Below, piece after piece: positions 1 through 11,235 of a stretch of DNA of 43,019 bases. The notes below the pieces were generated by a model. It worked only from the letters and a program-made list of their open reading frames with translations, did not search any database and was not told the origin of the DNA. The stretch's first letter is position 1. Each line of letters starts with the position of its first letter. Origin of the DNA: Chara braunii (taxonomy: Eukaryota > Streptophyta > Charophyceae > Charales > Characeae); contig BFEA01000649.1 in the NCBI GenBank assembly GCA_003427395.1, positions 49,866-92,884 on the forward strand. Direction: 5' to 3'. A program made the translations under genes and the position numbers.

Positions 1-1985
1 TCGGAATACAATATGTCAGATCGAAAAAAATGACTAAGTAAAATGCCAGATCAAAAAAAATGACTAAGTAAAATCCCGAAAATCCCGAAGTGTATCTCGG
101 TAACGAAACACTGAATACACGTGGGGATACAATACGCCAGATCGAAAAAAATGACTAACTAAAATCCCGAAAATCCCGAAGTGTATTTCAGGAACGAAAC
201 ACCGAATACACGTCGGGATACAATATGCCAGGTCAAAAAAAATGACTAAGTGAAATCCCGAAAATCCCGAAGTGTATTTCGGTAACGAAACACCGAATAC
301 ACGTCGGGATACAATATGCTAGATCAAGAAAAATGACTAAGTAAAATCCTGAAAATCCCGAAGTGTATTTCGGTAACGAAACACCGAATACACGCCGGGA
401 TATAATATGCCAGATCGAAAAAAATGACTAGGTAAAATCCCGAAGCGTATTTCGGTAACGAAACACCGAATACACGTCGGGATACAATGTGCTAGATCAA
501 GAAAAATTACTAAGTAAAATTCCGAAAATCCCGAAGTGTATTTCGGTAACGAAACACCGAATACACGTCGGGATATAATATGTCAGATCGAGAAAAATGA
601 CTAAGTAAAATCCCGAAAATCCCGAAGTGTATTTCGGTAACGAAACACCGAATACACGTCGGGATACAATATGCCAGATGGAAAAAAATGACTAAGTAAA
701 ATCTCGAAAATCCCGAAAATCCCGAAATGAATTTCGGTAATGAAACACTGAAAATACTTCGGGATATAACGTAGAAACAAGACTAAGTAAAATTTCGAAA
801 ATCCCGAAGTGTATTTTTGTAACGAAACACCGAATACACGTCGGGATAACATATGCCAGATCGAAAGAAAAAACTAACTAAAATCTCGAAAATCAGAAGT
901 CTATTTCGGTAACGAAACACCGAATACTCATCGGGATACAATATGCCAGATCAAGAAAAATGACTAAGTAAGATCTCGAAAATCCCGAAGTGTATTTCGG
1001 GAACGAAACACCGAATACACGTCGGGATATAATATGCCAGATCGAAAATAATGACAAAGTAAAATCCCGAAAATCACGAAGAGTATTTCGGTAACGAAAC
1101 ACCGAATACACGTCGGGATATATTATACTAGATAAAAAAAAATGACTAAGTAAAATCCTAAAAATCCCGAAGTGTATTTCGGTAACGAAACACCGAATAN
1201 ANGTCGGGATACAATATGCCAGATTGAAAAAAATGACTAAGTAAAATCCCGAAAATCCCGAAGTGTATTTTGGTAACGAAACACTGAATACACGTCGGGA
1301 TACAATATGCCAGATTGAAAAAAATGACTAAGTAAAATCTCGAAAATCCCGAAGTGTATTTCGGTAACGAAACACCAAATACCCGTCGGGATACAATATG
1401 CCTAATTGAAAAAAATGACTAAGTAAAATCCTGAAAATCCCGAAGTGTATTTCGGTAACGAAATACCGAATACACGTCGGGATACAGTATGCCATATCGA
1501 AAAAAATGACTAAGTAAAATCCCGAGAATCTCGAAGTGTATTTCGGTAACGAATCACCGAATACACGCTGGAATATAATATGCCAGATCGAAAAAAATGA
1601 CTAAGTAAAATCTCGAAAATCCCGAAGTGTATTTCGGTAACGAAACACTGAATACACGTCGGGATATAATATGTCAGATCGAAAAAAATGAATAAGTAAA
1701 ATCCCAAAAATCCCGAAGTGTATTTCGGTAACGAAACACCGAATACACGTTGGGATATAATATGCCAAATTGAAAAAAATGACTAAGTAAAATCCCGAAA
1801 ATCCCGAAGTGTATTTCGGTAACGAAACACTAAATACACGTCGGGATGTAATATGCCAGATTGAAAAAAATGACTCAGTGAAATCCCGAAAATCCCGAAT
1901 TGTATTTCGGTACATAACACCTAATACACGTCGAAATACAATATGCCAGATCGAAAAAAATGACTAAGTAAATCCTGAAGTGTAT
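1..1985. repeat. 91-bp satellite array, about 21 monomers
   Basis: A head-to-tail tandem repeat of about 91 bp. The anchor TGACTAA recurs at 61, 152, 243, 334 and 425, exactly 91 apart, with a few truncated monomers at the start and around 430-500. Each monomer contains a dyad: CCCGAAGTGTATTTCGGT is followed 8 bases later by a near-perfect complementary arm (266-283 and 292-308 in one copy). 91 is not a multiple of 3, so the minus-strand ORFs here change frame every monomer and are not genes. Bases 1200 and 1202 are ambiguous (n). The array decays after 1975. Confidence 0.95.
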
Positions 1986-2402
1986 TGTCACTTAATGGAT
2001 GTGCTTCTCTTCGGTATACCATGTGTAAGACTTTTTTCACTATACATTCGACGGAATATATAGCCGTCATTAACCATCTCTATTGCCCTCTAGTCAGTGG
2101 CTCAGGAACACGACCAATACACTAGACGTATACGCCTCGTCTCATGATCCGAATGAGGGAAATGGAGATTGGGAGGAGATTCGGGCAGTAGTGGGCCGAT
2201 AGGGGATGCCGTCCTTTTCTACTAAATGAGTTTCTTTTGACTTGGCCGGAGTCGTCTCTCTGCCCATTATCGTAGTTATGAAGGTAAGCGTCAAGGTAAT
2301 TAGGGGTTGAGGCCTGATCACATGAATAAAGGAGTACATAGCAGGATTTAAGTATTAGCAGTCTGCCCTTGTCTGCCTGAGCTTACTTAAATCACTGTTT
2401 GA
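1986..2402. other. Gene-free stretch, possible 5' flank of a retroelement
   Basis: No coding region is supported. The motif CTCTTCGGTATACC near 2009 recurs near 4811, and GCAGTCTG near 2361 recurs near 4874. Both pairs flank the gag relic, so these stretches could be decayed LTR remnants. The similarity is short and patchy, and no clean LTR ends or primer-binding site were found. Confidence 0.3.
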
Positions 2403-3926
2403 TGGTCTATTGCCCGTTGTGCATGTCAGACTGCTGTCAGCATCGTGGCGGGAGAAAGTGGTTTCGCCAAGATCTTGCTTTGGAGGAGTTCGTGCCTTTT
2501 GAAGGTGTTGCTGCACGAAGTGTTGCAGGCGTCGATGCCCCCAGATCTCCACACCCTGTTGTTCCAAGAAAGGAACCTGTCTAGCTTTCTGCGTGACTTT
2601 CAGGATTTTAGCCTTTTGAAGATGTGGGACAAGAAGGTGATGTGGTACATGTTCCCCTTGTTCATCTGTGAAGGACTAAGTGAGGAGGTGTACACCCTCA
2701 TGTTGAAGTCGCAAACTTGGGATGAGCTGGAAGCTTCTCTGAAGTTGAGGTTCCTAGAGGACGAGGTGGAATGCAGGCTTGGTAAGGGCCCTGAGCGGTC
2801 GGCGGAGGCCGTGTCAACGCAAGGAGAGTTGAGTGGTATACAGAGGCAAGTTGGGATGCTGGAAGAGAGGTTGACGCGGTTGGAAGAAGCCAGGCGTGGT
2901 GAGAGGAAGACCTTCGAAGGAGCATCTAACGGACCGGCTGGGCAGGGTAAGGCGGAGGTAAGGGAGGATCATAAGTAGTTACTCCTCCACAAGAAGACCC
3001 CGAGAGGGCAAGTTTGCGCCCTAGAAAGAGATGAAGATGAGGGGGTCATTGAGATCAAAGAGGAGCGAGAATCTAGCATGGCCCTACCCGTTATTACCCC
3101 GGAGCTGAAGGGAGGGCCCATTGGCATTGAGGCACCGTCGGTTGCGGGACGGGAGAGGCAAAGAAATGAGTGGTGGCGAGAGCATTGGGCAAAAACGGTA
3201 TGTGATCGTTGGGGAGAGATTGGTTGCACCCCTCAAGGAGGCAAGGAAAAGGGGGTGATAGGTGAAGAAGAGGAGCTTGAACCTCCCAAGTTGATGAAGG
3301 CTCAGCGGAAGGTGAGGAATCGGGCCCAGGGGAGCCAAGGTACCGGAAAGGGGCAGGGCATGCCGCAGGGGGGGGCCACCCCGCAATAATTGAAAGGAAA
3401 GTCAGCACAGGCGAGGGCCCCACCGACTGAGCAGGCATTATACGGGCCATGGACGCTATACGGTCAGTTGGGACCAAGGCCCATATATAATATATATTTG
3501 CCCTGTGTACAAGGCGTTTGTTTGGGCCCACAAATGGGTATGATGCCACCCAGGCCTACTACAGTGCAGCCACCGATACCACGAGCAACGGAAGGCCACG
3601 TGGCCGGTGGAAGGGGTCAAAAGCGAAAGACTGAAAAGGGTTGTTGCGATGAGGGGCACGGAAAAAGGGGACGAGGTGGCAGCAAGGGTGGCTCTGGCGG
3701 AAGGAAAATGGGTCTCTAAAAGGACAATTGCAGACATTGTGCCAAGGAGGGGCACATAATAAATTTTTATCGGGAACGGAGAGCCGATGAGGCAAGCGGT
3801 CTAATAAGGACAGACATTGAAGGAAATGTGTTCGACAGGGCCGGGAAGTATATCGACCCAACCATCCCAGGGGGAACACGGAGAGAGGCTTTGCGGCGAG
3901 ATGGAGCGTCGAGCGCTGCCTCATGA
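2403..3926 (+). pseudogene. Ty3/gypsy-type gag polyprotein relic
   Basis: One continuous plus-strand frame of about 507 codons, interrupted only by in-frame stops at 2976 (TAG), 3387 (TAA) and 3717 (TAA), with no frameshift. The first part resembles a retrotransposon capsid region: FLRDFQDF, MWDKKVMWYMFPLF and WDELEASLKLRFLEDE give the usual spacing of aromatic and W..L..L..RF residues. A glutamate/arginine-rich stretch follows, then a proline/glycine-rich linker and a basic RGRGGSKGG segment. At 3729-3770 lies a zinc knuckle of the form C-x2-C-x4-H-x4-C, with the last Cys changed to Tyr. The tail after it (DPTIPGGTRREALRR) is in the same frame. The open frame starts after a TGA at 2400 with no early ATG, so the true N-terminus is missing. 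In life it would form the virus-like particle and bind element RNA. No linked pol was found downstream, so this is a solo or non-autonomous remnant. Confidence 0.65.
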
Positions 3927-4830
3927 ATGTAGTCATGAAGGAGAAGGGTTTGTGTGAGAAGGGCCTGAAAATTTAAGCAGACTGTAAATGCAAGCAGGAA
4001 ATCCCAATCGTATAGCTGTTGTAGGTAGGCATAGCGTACAAAGGGAAGGGATTTTCGTAATAATGGTCCGGTAAGGTAGCTTGAGTTGTAGGGAGGAGGA
4101 ACCCCAATAGAGTAACCGTATATATGGGGTATGTTAGGTCTGCCTCATATCATGTTATCGGAATATCTCGAGTAGATGGAGCACGGGGTGACCCTGACAG
4201 TATTATTACGAAATAAGGGGCTGTTCTACTAGGCCTACTTACTGAGAGAAGAAGGTATCAGACCTACGTCGTGTCCCGGCCTGAATGGTTGTATAGGTGT
4301 GAGTGGTAAGAGAGGCTCGAGAAGAAACCTCAGCATGTGGGAGATAGACCATCTAACGTAGGGAGGTAGTTGCAAGACTGGTGTATGGGCGACTCCTAGC
4401 CTTACTTTTCTTTGGATATCTGGATATGTCATGGATTACTTGGGTCCCTCAGATTGAGAGGAATGACTATGCCCTGGTCAAAACTGTTGTAGCGTGGCTC
4501 TGATCAGGGGGGCCGCATTGTCCTTGAGTGATACCAGTGACAATTTGAGTTGAGATTGTTCAACTCCGAGTGTATATATATGTAACTCGAGAACATTTGG
4601 TTCATGTTTGAGCAATGTATTGTACCCCTGTGTACATATTGAGTCGAGATTTTATCTGAGACCAATTTTTGTATATAACGATCACAATCACTCTCACATG
4701 TGTGGTTTATCCTGATGTATGATGGCTTTGTGTGAGAGATGTGTGAAATACATCTCATGTGTATTGGATTGTGTGAATTTCATGAGAATAAGTGGATATG
4801 AACTGTCTACTCTTCGGTATACCCGTGCGG
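3927..4830. other. Gene-free stretch downstream of gag
   Basis: No protease, reverse transcriptase or other gene is visible. The part from about 4500 to 4900 is TG-rich and contains the CTCTTCGGTATACC motif shared with the 5' flank of gag, so it may include a decayed 3' LTR. I could not define its ends. Confidence 0.3.
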
Positions 4831-6331
4831 CCTGCCTACAGGCAGGAGAGGGCCGAGTATAAGGAGAGGGAGTGCAGTCTGTCATTGTGAAAGTGTGAAA
4901 ATCCTAAGGGATTTTGCGAGTCTTTGAGGCTCGAGTACTTACCATGCCGGGTGTTTTATGGTTAAGTTGCAAAAAGGGCCTATAAGCAGGCCCTCGGTTG
5001 AGTTGGTTCATAGTTGAGTTGTGGAGAGGACCCATAAGTAGGCCTCTCGGTTTGAGTTGTTCAAGGATTGAGACCCCTTCAGATTAAGGAAGGTGGTAAT
5101 GTTATTTATCGGAAGACTCATCCCCAAAAGGGGAGGTGTTTTAAAAAGGGTTGTGTGATAGCTCATCCTAGGAAGAGAGGGATGGCTGGGAGACCTATTG
5201 AAAGAGACCTCCTTCGTGTGAAGGGTAGTTAATGGATTTAAGGGCATGATAAGCAGTGTTTGAGTTGATCAAGTCTGACAAAATGGAGCCACGTTTGTTT
5301 TAGATATTTGAGAAAGTCGCAAAAGAGTGCAGGACGAGAGACGTCTCAGGATGGGTGGCTGCTGGCTCTGATCAAGTCAGGGGTCACGGCCTTGTGGACC
5401 TAGCGGTTATTTTAGTTGTGATTGTGCGAAGGATGCCATGCCTCTTATGGCAGAGCTGGTAAATGCCTTCAGACCCCTGCGTAATTTCGCGGTGGGCCCG
5501 TGATTGGTTTTGCGACGCTCCGTCTAACCACTTGTGCTTGTTCTGGGACATATTAGGGGAATACCAAGCTAAGCGGTAAAGATTAACACCTCTAGGGCGT
5601 AACCCCAGTGGATGGCTGCTAGCCGGCGCAACCTGGCTGCGGGACCACGGAGTAAGACTTTAAGGGGAGTTGCCCGCCCCAGGGAAATCACTCCGTGGGG
5701 TAGTAAAGGTTGATCACTTTTGGGAAATCCTGATTGAACGCTTATCAGGAGAAAACTTATCGTTGCGTAACCAACGAGGGTACTACCGCTAAAATAACAA
5801 TGCGGTGGGCCGTAGTCCTGGTCCGATCAGCCAGGCTATGGTGGGCCAAGATGGAGAACAAACCTTTCTGTACTAAATTGCAGAAAGAGCTGAGTGGATA
5901 TTAAGTATACAAATATACGTATGTATATTTGATTGCGAGAGATTCTCTGAGAAGGAAGGCGAGAGTGTCTTCAAAGATCTCGGTTAGGGCCCGCGTCCCT
6001 AGTTTTGGCCAGGACTAGGGACACCCAACGAGAAGTCGAAGGTTGTCTAGGACCGGGGAGAGGATGATTGGGAAGGTCTTTGGAACTTATGCTGTCAGCG
6101 TCCTAATGCTGGGTCGGTGAGGGCCAGGGTTAGAAACCTGGTAGCATATAGTCGTGGAAGCATGGTTTGTTGGAGGCCTCTATCCTGTGTTTGTCGGCTG
6201 ATCGGATTGGTTCCTCTTTCGTCAGCATCTTGGGTAATCTGATAGCCTTTCGATTTTGCGAAGCAACGGGGACGTTGCTTAATGTGGTCCGGTAAGCTGT
6301 CGGCGCAAATACCCTTATAAGGGTATCCGCC
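4831..6331. repeat. Hairpin-rich non-coding tract I
   Basis: No gene supported. Many short perfect inverted repeats follow one another: CCTGCC at 4831-4836 with 4841-4846; AAAATCC 4898-4904/4909-4915; AGGGCC 4975-4980/4989-4994; GAGAGG 5024-5029/5043-5048; CCACGGAGT 5645-5653/5690-5698; CCGTAG-t-CCTGG 5810-5821/5831-5841 (one G.T pair, one bulge); CTTTCTG 5864-5870/5881-5887; CAAATATAC 5910-5918/5923-5931; GTCCCTAGT 5995-6003/6014-6022; AAGCAACG 6261-6268/6273-6280. The tract ends with an 18-bp palindrome, ATACCCTTATAAGGGTAT, at 6309-6326, flanked by GGCG (6302-6305) and CGCC (6328-6331). Most loops are 4-10 nt. It is far denser than expected for random sequence. Confidence 0.7.
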
Positions 6332-8284
6332 CTGGTTTTTGCAAATGACAAAAAAAGGAGTTTGGCTTAAAGTTAAGTATACCGTGCGAGGCGCGGCTAA
6401 GCCCAGGGTTGATGTTTGAGTGGACGGTTGACTATAGCAGAGAGTGAGTGAGCGCGCAGACTGAAGGCGCACGTGATCTCTGTTTCCTTTTGATAATTGT
6501 GAAAAACCGGCGTGATCGCCGGCCAAAAAAAATATTTCTGATGAGGCAAGGATTAAAAAGATTATGTCCCGTTGATTAGTGTGTCTACCTGTAACTTGTG
6601 CGCACGTGAGGAGAACGACATCGGCGACAATATGAAATTGAAACGTTTCGGTAGAACTAGGTGTCACGCAGAGTTCGCTTGTTTAGGTGTCCGTAAAAGA
6701 CTAGACCCAGACGTGGGCCTAGCATTGTTGGTTACAGCCTCGGATTTGCACCAGGGAGATTCAGGGATCAAGACCGAGCGGCGATAACGTAGGGATATGG
6801 GAGTGGCGCGAAGGGGACCGAGGGGGTCGGGGGACCGGCGGGGCTGTCCCCGCCCTTTGGGTTTGTCGTGGCGGCGTCGGGATGATGCAGGCGGTCTAGA
6901 GGTTCTAAGTATTTTACTATTTAACGACGTATTATTATTATTTTTATGCGTTGGCGTGCCGCTGACCGAACCGGGACGCCGGATCTAATGGTCGTCACGG
7001 CGGTCGAGGACCTTGAGTGCACGCCTTCTAAGGCTGGCCTGCAGTTTCTTGCGCGCTTGGGGTGCCGGCGACACCCCTCTATCCTAATTATTATGGTACC
7101 TGGGTCGAGGAGCACCGTTCACCCCCCCCCGCAGTCCGCGGCAGAGAGGTTGGGTACGAGACTGACCGCGGGGCCCCTCTCCACTTCGGACTTCAAAGTT
7201 CTCATTTGAACGTTTGTTACTACCACAAAAGGTCTGCGCCGGGCCGTTTCGCCTAAGCCGCGCCTGGGCACGTAGCAAACCCGCGCCCTCGGCCTTGCGT
7301 TTTGCTGTGAGAAGCCGGGGTAGGGCTTGTCTGCGGAGGGGCTGAAGGGGGAGGCGGGGCTCGGTTGAAGGGCAATATTGGCCAGGGGTCAGCCGGTAGT
7401 GTGGGGCCGTGCTCCTTTGAATGGCCAGTTGCCGTGCCTCGCTGTGCCCCTCCCCAAAGTCCCCCTCCCCCTGCGGGCATCGGTAGTCCCTGCTGCGGAG
7501 AACCGCTCGAGTCATTCGGTAGCCAGCCCTCTCCGAGGTGTCCCTCGGAGATAGCAGGAGTCGATGACCAACCTGTTGACTATTGCGGGTCGGCTACGAC
7601 GTAGCTGTTGCGAGCGGAGCAGGGCAGAACAAAGCGGTGGTATGGGAAACGACAGGCAATGGAATAACGGGGAGGAGGGATAGGTAGGCAACAGGCAGCG
7701 GGCTGAGCAGCGTCGGGGCAGCGGCTGGTGGAACTAACCGCGCTGGCGGGCGTCGAGCGCTAAGTTGGCAAGGCGAGGCAGCAGACGGTGGGCGCTGCTG
7801 GGTGGTGGGTCGTCATGAGCATCGAGGCCGCTGGTTGGAGCTGCGCTGACTGAAGACGTGAACCGGGACAGGCGGAGGGACCGGGTGCAGTCGGGTTTGG
7901 AGAGTGGGGGCACGTAGTGACGAAGGCAAGAGGGGAAGAGCGAACACAGCAGGCAGCAGGAACTGAGGCTGAGAACCGTGGCTAGGCGCGGCACCGGGAA
8001 GAAGGGAAGAGAAGATAAATGAATCAGGACGCGAATACCTGCTGGGTGCATGCGCCACGAGGTAGGAGATGGCGGGAAGCTAGGTGCAACAGAGAGAGGG
8101 ACAACGCAAGGGATCCTCAGCGGAAATCGGCGAGGGAGGAGCCGAAATGGGGGTTTTAGAATAGGGCGGGCGTAGTGGTTATGTTAGTTTTGGCATTAGA
8201 TTAGTAGGATAAGGGCGGTTAGAGAAAGCTGGTGCGCCGGGATATGGCGGGCGAGGGAAACGACGGGGAGGAGAAATTGAGGTA
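6332..8284. other. GC-rich gene-free region
   Basis: Several overlapping open frames on both strands (about 6797-8060) look like by-products of high GC content: none shows a known domain. Further small hairpins are present: CCGGCG 6507-6512/6517-6522; CTAG-a-CCC 6701-6708 with GGG-c-CTAG 6715-6722; GGCGGGG 6837-6843/6848-6854. I checked for rRNA-like blocks and saw none. Confidence 0.4.
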
Positions 8285-8573
8285 TCACTCGATTCTTAAT
8301 GGAATCGAGTGAACTTATGGTCAAAATAGAGGTTTGGCGACAAGGCGATTTAAATGGTAGTATTAGTTTTGGCAAAAGGTTAGTAAGACTAGAGGTTAGT
8401 GCAAAAAGTGGTGCGGGAGCAAGTCGATGGCGGGAGCAGGGATGGGTCATATCGCCGGAGAGCAAAAATGACATACCTCGGTCATTTCTCGACCGATTTA
8501 GACGAGCCAGGACGATAAGTAGAGGGTTTGGGCCATTCCGAGTTGAATGGCCACGCCAGATTCTCGATTCGAG
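8285..8573. repeat. Cluster of perfect short inverted repeats
   Basis: TCACTCGATTC at 8285-8295 is perfectly complementary to 8302-8312 (6-nt loop). GGCCATTC at 8531-8538 pairs with 8545-8552 (6-nt loop). CTCGATTCGAG at 8563-8573 is an 11-bp palindrome whose core CTCGATTC repeats the first hairpin arm. An open plus-strand frame (8299-8685) crosses them, but its translation shows no recognisable domain. Confidence 0.65.
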
Positions 8574-9085
8574 TGATGATTTGGCGAGAGTGAGTGGTGG
8601 GGGTTGCGCGCGAAGACAGGCTTCAGGGGGAAAGTGTATTCTTTTTTCTTTCGGGGAAAGATTCATTTTTCTTATATATATATAGGTATATTGTTATCCC
8701 CCCCCGTTGTCATATGTGAGAGGAAGAGGCGATTCGAAGGTTAACAGTAACTTTAGTTGTAGCCATGGGTTTGCAGATAGAGGAGATCTGAAGTGAGCTT
8801 ATAGCTATAGTCGAAGGAGAGTTGGGGGATGCAACAAAGGAGGAATGAATGGGGACGCGCTTTCGCACCAGATACAGCCGCAGAATAGGCAGGAAGGAAC
8901 TACGAGCAACGAGTGGCAGGGGGGGGAGAGAGGACGCGAGGGACGTACCTGGAGTGGGCGAACTATGTTAAGGGGTCGTGGTTGCGGTTGTGAGGGAAGT
9001 GAGAGAAGCGATTGAGTACTCACCTGATTTGCGTAGGCTGCTCACCTCGTTGAGACCGTGGGAACAACCGGCCAGTTACGGATAT
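8574..9085. other. Gene-free stretch
   Basis: Contains a short TATATATATA run near 8676 and a C8 run near 8698, followed by purine-rich sequence. No gene or structured element is supported. Confidence 0.4.
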
Positions 9086-9156
9086 TGCAAATCTACTGGT
9101 CGGCGGTGGTGGAGGTCACGAAGACTGCAAATCTACTGGTCGGCGGTGGTGGAGGT
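9086..9156. repeat. 40-bp direct duplication
   Basis: A 31-base block beginning TGCAAATCTACTGGTCGG occurs at 9086-9116 and again at 9126-9156, identical, giving a 40-bp period. Confidence 0.9.
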
Positions 9157-9309
9157 ACTATTCAGACTGATAAACGGGGTAATGAGGGAGCAGCTACAAT
9201 AATGCAGATTCGGCAAATTGACCAAAGCGTTGTTTGCTCCGCCAAGGGGATTAATAGGAGGCGAGCCGCAAGAATGCAAGACTCGTTTATAGTTCACGCT
9301 TAGAGTTGC

Positions 9310-9475
9310 AAGGTTGCAGAAGTTGCTGGTGACTGCTGGTGTTGGCCATCGCTGAGTACTGCTGCTGCGCCAATAGGCTGTGTGCGGACTGCAGCGACGC
9401 ACAACTACTGTTGTTGCCATTGATCGCCGTTAAATACTGCTGCTGCATTTTAGGACTGTTACAGGCTGCGGAGCA
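9310..9475. repeat. Degenerate direct repeat of about 79 bp
   Basis: Two related blocks share a GCCAT-CG core followed by TACTGCTGCTGC and a GGACTG or GGCTGT segment (near 9340-9395 and 9415-9470). They are imperfect, so they are probably an old duplication. Confidence 0.4.
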
Positions 9476-9536
9476 ATGGGGATCAGGCTAAGGAGGTTAG
9501 TGTTGTGATTTGAAAGGTCGTCAGAGGATCAGCGGT

Positions 9537-9589
9537 ACAAAGGTGGACTTCCGTTTGACCGGCGGCTGCACGTTTTCGGCCACCTTTGT
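9537..9589. repeat. Perfect 10-bp inverted repeat
   Basis: ACAAAGGTGG at 9537-9546 is exactly complementary to 9580-9589, with a 33-nt GC-rich interval. The neighbouring sequence up to 10108 has no supported gene. Confidence 0.6.
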
Positions 9590-10108
9590 GGGGCCCTCAG
9601 GCGCTGGAAGATTACAAGGCCATCTCTCGCGAGTCTGAGCGCACACCCCCTTGGACCTGAGAGTCTCAAACCTATCTCTATCTGCCCTTCTCATTCTAAG
9701 TCTGGTCTATTTGGTTACGAGAGGAAGCGGGCAGGCGGGATTGCAACCCGTAGGACCGCATCAAGACTCTGTGGGGAGTCATCCCACCGATTGCGGGAGC
9801 TCTGCCGGAACTCAGGAGAAGTTCTGGGGGCAGGGAATTGAGTGTTAACCATTTCTTCTCCCTTATAGACGCTGGTATAACCCCTATCTGTACATCTTGC
9901 TATGCTTGGCTGAGTGTGTTGCATGTATCCCTACTTTGACTTCAGTTTGACTTTCAGGACATAAGTCAGACTAAGTAAAGGAATGCCTTTGCAATCTCAG
10001 TTTCAGTTTGTTGATTGCCTGAAGGCAGATTGTGAACAGAAAAAGGTTGCATCTGGGGGAAGGGTGGGAGAAAGGTGGTTTTGCTTGAGACTGAACGGGT
10101 CCTATGGG

Positions 10109-10933
10109 GTCAGGTATGTTCCATAAGATTGGATGGCCTGACCGTTGTGCTTTATTTTTGAATTGCATGGAGAGTCAGACCAGTTCCATAAGATTGGATG
10201 GTCTGATAGCTCTGAATTGTGAGGGTTTGACTGTGGCTAACTTTTCAGGGGCCGAATCTGTACCATAAGATTGAAGGGTTTGGTTGTCATGTTTGGTTGG
10301 GGTTTTGTTCAGTTTCTTTTGTTTTTGGTCGAGGAGGTCTGAGCAAGTCCATAAGATTGGACGACTCAGCCCCTTCCTGTTTCATTCTGAGGGACTAATT
10401 ATCGCTGAGGGCAAGGCATATCCATAAGATTGGACGACCTTGGACTCATGCCGCACACAGTGGATCAGAGAAAAACGAACCTGGCAAAGGACCAGATGTG
10501 TTCCATATGATTGGACGGTCTTGCCTAATGCCTCGTACATGCTGGAACCCAAAAGGTTATAATTTGGCTATACTTTATACTATTCTATCTATGAGCAAGC
10601 TAGTCAGGCACGGGTTCCATAAGATTGGATGGCCTTGCTATAGCTTATCATAAAATGAAGAGAGTATAACTAAGAGTATAACTGAAGGTAACCTCGGGCA
10701 GACTGGGCCTTGTTTCTAGGATGTACGGCTCAGTCCTACGTCTAGTGTTTGAACACTAAGTTCAGAGAGGTATATATATTTTGGATATTAAACAGTTCAG
10801 GGCGACTAAGCCTTGCTTCTAACATGAACGGCTTAGTCATATGCCCAAAAGAAGAGAAAAGTAGTTGTGCAACCTGTTCGTGTATACTTGCTGGCTGAGT
10901 CAGGCATGTTCCATAAGATTGGATTGCCTGACT
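10109..10933 (+). repeat. Array of ten hairpins with a constant loop and covarying stems
   Basis: Ten stem-loops lie 66-107 bp apart. Most carry the same core, TCCATAAGATTGGA, whose TCCA and TGGA can themselves pair. The outer stems differ from copy to copy yet remain complementary: GTCAGG (10109-10114/10137-10142), TCAGACC (10175-10181/10200-10206), CCGAATC with GGTTTGG (10252-10258/10277-10283, two G.T pairs), CTGAG (10339-10343/10365-10369), CAAGG (10412-10416/10438-10442), AGGACC with GGTCTT (10488-10493/10517-10522), AGCAAG (10594-10599/10634-10639), GACTGGGCC with GGCTCAGTC (10701-10709/10727-10735), GACTAAGCC (10804-10812/10830-10838) and AGTCAGGC (10898-10905/10926-10933). Copies 8 and 9 have a diverged loop of the TTCTAACATGAA type. 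No protein-coding frame explains it. Confidence 0.85.
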
Positions 10934-11235
10934 TTACGCCGTATGTAAGTAGGGCATAATGGGGTTAAATCATTGAAAGGTCATAACTCATGAACTATTG
11001 TTTGTTCAAGTATATTTTGGGATGGTGAGAGTACTTACCTTTGTGGTTTGTCCTACATGTGACTAAGTGAGGCTACTACTTGGTCTGAGTTTCAGTTTGA
11101 TAGGTAGTTGCTGTACTTGCTCGGCTCGTGCCAGAGCGATAGGAGTTAGGTCGATTCCTGCATTTTCTGAGTTGACTTTGTTTTACTTAGATCAATTATC
11201 GCATTTTCGGGGATCTTTTCTTGTACTTGGCTTTG

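Noticed and set aside
601-1915. Minus-strand ORFs with FGIFEILLSHFF-like repeats
   Set aside because: They follow the 91-bp satellite, which shifts frame every unit.
4496-4507. Minus-strand primer-binding site (TGGCTCTGATCA resembles the initiator tRNA-Met 3' end)
   Set aside because: Three bases of the expected match are missing, and no LTR ends flank it; a similar string occurs near 5366.
5380-5700. HDV-like ribozyme or LINE 5' end around GCCGGCGCAACCTGGCTG
   Set aside because: I could not form the nested P1/P2/P3 pairing; only simple hairpins were found.
6797-8060. rRNA gene or GC-rich coding gene
   Set aside because: No conserved rRNA block seen, and open frames on both strands are expected from base composition.
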